Assembly (NCBI GenBank): GCA_020726505.1
Contig: JAHLEZ010000018.1
Location: 124,001 to 188,000 of the forward strand
Source: Leptodontidium sp. MPI-SDFR-AT-0119
Lineage: Eukaryota > Ascomycota > Leotiomycetes > Helotiales > Leptodontidiaceae
Reading direction: 5' to 3'
Length of the DNA: 64,000 nucleotides
The notes beneath the pieces were generated by a model, which saw nothing but the letters and a program-made list of their open reading frames with translations, had not been told where the DNA came from and searched no databases. This document shows, in pieces, positions 61,567-64,000 of this stretch. Both the position numbers and the translations under genes were made by a program. How positions within the stretch are numbered: the first letter of the stretch is position 1; each line of letters starts with the position of its first letter.

Positions 61567-64000
61567 TACACATTAAAATGATCACTAAGACGACTTTATA
61601 TTACTAAAAACCACGATTTAGGACACCTTAGTATTATAATAAACACGAAGAAGAGCCTATATAGCCTTAAGTAAGTTAGAGAGAATATTAGCCCCGCGCT
61701 ATAAGAACACTTATCTCTCAGAGTAAAGCTTAATAAGAAACTAGCGCCCTTATAAATTACCTGCCGTATACGAATACATGACAAGTTTAAAACGAGACTG
61801 CTATTATTAAGTTAATAATATTCTAGGTAGTAAAAAGTAACTTCGTTTAAATAGGCTAGTTGTCGGGTTCGATCCGTAGGACTAGATTCTAAAACGGTAA
61901 GTTAAACCTGTGGCCTAGGCCAGAAATTCGAGTCTAACGTATTAGATACCCCGAAGAATATAGACGTAATATACTTAGGCGCTAACCCTTAGTAATTAAT
62001 AAAAAGAAAGGAAATAACGAAGTAAGTCTATTATTCTTAGGGACAAAGTCAATACTTATAGAGTTATTAATTCAACTGTAGCGTATAGCGATCTATAAAG
62101 GACGACACTAAGAGTATTATTAATAAATTAGCCTTAAACTAATAAGTAGATCACACGATCTATGTAAAGTAGGCAAAAGTCTAAGAAATCTCCTAATAAA
62201 GAGTTAATAACACGCTCAGAATTAGAGCCGTGCTCTCTGAAACCTTAAGTTAATAATTATAATATAGCTAACGCTAACCCTACCCCACGTACTAGAGATT
62301 TAAGTATACTATCGGCCGACGACCCCTAGCTAGTGAACCTTTCAGGGATCGAGTATTAGTCGACTACCCCTAATCAGCTCTGTCTAAAGTCTCTCGCTTA
62401 CTAGGTCAGGGCCCCTTTTATATATACGTCGATACCTCCTAGCCCCTTCTCGTCGGAAAGTCTGAAAGAGTAAGGACTTCTCTTGCCGTTTACTAGTACT
62501 AATAGACAAGAGGTAGTATACTTCGTACTTAGAGTACTAGTAAGAGACTATAAGTTATAAACAACTTTCAAGTATAGTATAATAGTCTTAAGACTACGAT
62601 AAACCTGTAAGTAAGTGTGCCGCCATTTTAGGCTCGTATTAATATTGCTGAAGTAACGAAGACTCTATACCCTCGACTTCTAGCTAGGTTCAGCAATGAG
62701 TACTAGCAACTAATTAAGGCTAAGGGTGCGACCTTAGGTGTTCTTATAGATGTTTTATTACCGCCTATTGTATTATTCCGAGAGGTGTCGTTAAGTAGAA
62801 CGGACAAGGACAAAGCTAATAAACCTATAGAGTAACCGGTCAGGAGTTAAGTCTAGCTTCGACTTCAAGATTAACAATAAGTTCTTTAACTCTTATTAAA
62901 GAACTAAAGTAATCAAGAGACCTTAACTATAACTAAACCACTATTCCGAGAAGATCTCTAGCCAACGGGACCTTACAGTATACTATCTTATACTTAGTTA
63001 CTGTTAGCCTAATAGTGCTTGAGTTAATTAGACTCTTTTGTTTATCCCTAGAAAGCTTAGCTGTTTTAAAGACCCTCTATTAGCTTTAATAACAGGAGGC
63101 GACTTACCTTTATAGAGAGAAGGGGCTATTTCTATTACACTAAGAACTAAGAACTTATTGTAGCCTCTTAACCTTGCTCGGCGTATTACGACCGTTAGTT
63201 TGCCTATTCCTCCTGGCTTTCTGCTATAAACCTTCGAAATTGGCGGATCTAGCCTCTACCCTATCTAACTAACCGATTAATAAGAGACTAGCGGAATAAT
63301 GCTACTTATCTTTAGTAGTGTGACTTGTGTAGGTGTAATAAGAGCGTATCTATGAAGGGACCCGAAAACTACTTAGTGACTTATTACTAAGGGAAGATTA
63401 GTACGGCGTGACACGCACGTTCTTAGCCTATAGGGTGGAGTTTAATGTGGGTAGTCGCACGAGGTAGCCTTGATTCTTATTAGTTTACGAACTTAAAGAA
63501 GACAGATGGTATCGTTTCCTTGACCTATAGAGAGAATATAAGCACTGGCGCTGTGAAGAGGTTAGACAGTTTAATACTTAGTTAAATGACGTCAAGGTGA
63601 AGTTTTGGAGTTTACTTTGGCTACTTCTCAAAACACGAGTTGAGAATTGAAGACCGTAGCGGTACCTTAAATCGCTATAGGAAAGGTGTTAGTATAATCT
63701 ATGAATAGCTAGTCAAGTACAAGAGGAAGAGATAGGAATATAACTCACGAAGTTGAGACACGTTAAGACCTCTATAGTGTTGACCTTTGGTATTAAAGTT
63801 GAGAGCGCTTGGGCTGAGATAGAGCGAACTGATCTTGGTGGCACCTCCGAGGTGGCTGACAACGAAGGACTCTTCTTGAAAGTCTACGACGAGTTAGTAG
63901 AGCTCAAATAGTGTTATAGAAGGTTAACTCACCGCGTTGAGGCGACTTGACTTTATGTTAAAGTTGTTATTTGGAGATCGAGGTACGGAAAGCGGAGGAG
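61567..64000. other. Unassigned repeat-like sequence
   Basis: Moderately A+T-rich with many stops; I recognise no protein, RNA gene or terminal repeat. It starts TGTTACACATT directly after the polypurine-like tract, which would suit an LTR start. The last 500 bp (63500-64000) are less A+T-rich with partly open plus-strand frames ('ERTDLGGTSEVADNEGLFLK', then 'VYDELVEL') that match nothing I know. The region continues beyond the window. Confidence 0.45.

Noticed and set aside
61850..61880. GGTTCGATCC word resembling a tRNA B box, with a TAGGCTAGTTG A-box-like word
   Set aside because: The two words are adjacent and not 30-60 bases apart, and no cloverleaf can be formed.
61935..61965. ATTAGATACCC word as in small-subunit rRNA
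   Set aside because: The surrounding sequence does not follow rRNA helices or other conserved blocks; isolated chance match.

Overview
The window looks like nuclear DNA of a filamentous ascomycete. Genes have short introns (about 40-80 bp) with GTAAGT-type donors and CTAAC-like branch sites. Fungus-specific families are present: a GH53 galactanase, an alpha/beta-hydrolase of the kind found in fungal NLR-type proteins, and a Gti1/Pac2 (WOPR) factor. Large A+T-rich blocks hold transposons in which almost every CAA/CAG codon has become TAA/TAG and TG has become TA, the footprint of repeat-induced point mutation (RIP).

Layout. (1) 1-11019, GC-normal: about 5.6 kb without recognisable genes, a secreted GH53 endo-galactanase (5603-6727), a decayed nitrate reductase pseudogene (7005-8560) and an unrecognised Ser/Pro-rich protein (9838-11019). 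(2) 11020-37738, RIP-degraded nested transposons: a Ty3/Gypsy chromovirus (302-bp LTRs, 11186-25385) split by a full-length Ty1/Copia element (15052-22689; TSD CCCTT); a second Copia copy in the opposite orientation (25856-33494; TSD AAAGA); an unrecognised RIP-degraded region with intron-like units; and a three-LTR tandem miniature LTR element (35504-37087; TSD GAATC). (3) 37739-42343, GC-normal: a six-exon alpha/beta-hydrolase/ankyrin gene on the minus strand and the left part of a Tc1-like transposon. (4) 42344-45535: a RIP-degraded hAT element inserted inside the Tc1 transposase gene (TSD GGTACGGG). The Tc1 element as a whole spans 41094-45908 and is flanked by TA. (5) 45911-49267, GC-normal: a multi-pass membrane protein, a 92-aa triple-CxxC protein and a frameshifted, truncated WOPR gene. 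(6) 49268-64000, RIP-degraded: an intron-containing DDE transposase relic (minus strand), an LTR at its edge, a second Gypsy gag-pol relic (plus strand) and about 2.4 kb that I could not assign.

Most notable signal: both Copia copies carry, between pol and the 3' LTR, a gene on the strand opposite to gag-pol. It has a basic N-terminus, a Cys/His zinc-binding-like motif and a C-terminal amphipathic segment, and in one copy an intron whose removal restores the frame. In the stretches I compared, the pol regions of the two copies differ essentially by RIP-type transitions. The middle of this antisense protein differs by substitutions and length changes that RIP cannot produce. Second: the hydrolase/ankyrin gene has an intron whose retention would stop the protein immediately after a Gly-rich motif, so a hydrolase ending in a free motif and a hydrolase-ankyrin fusion could come from one locus.

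All gene models come from reading the sequence by eye. No database search was run.
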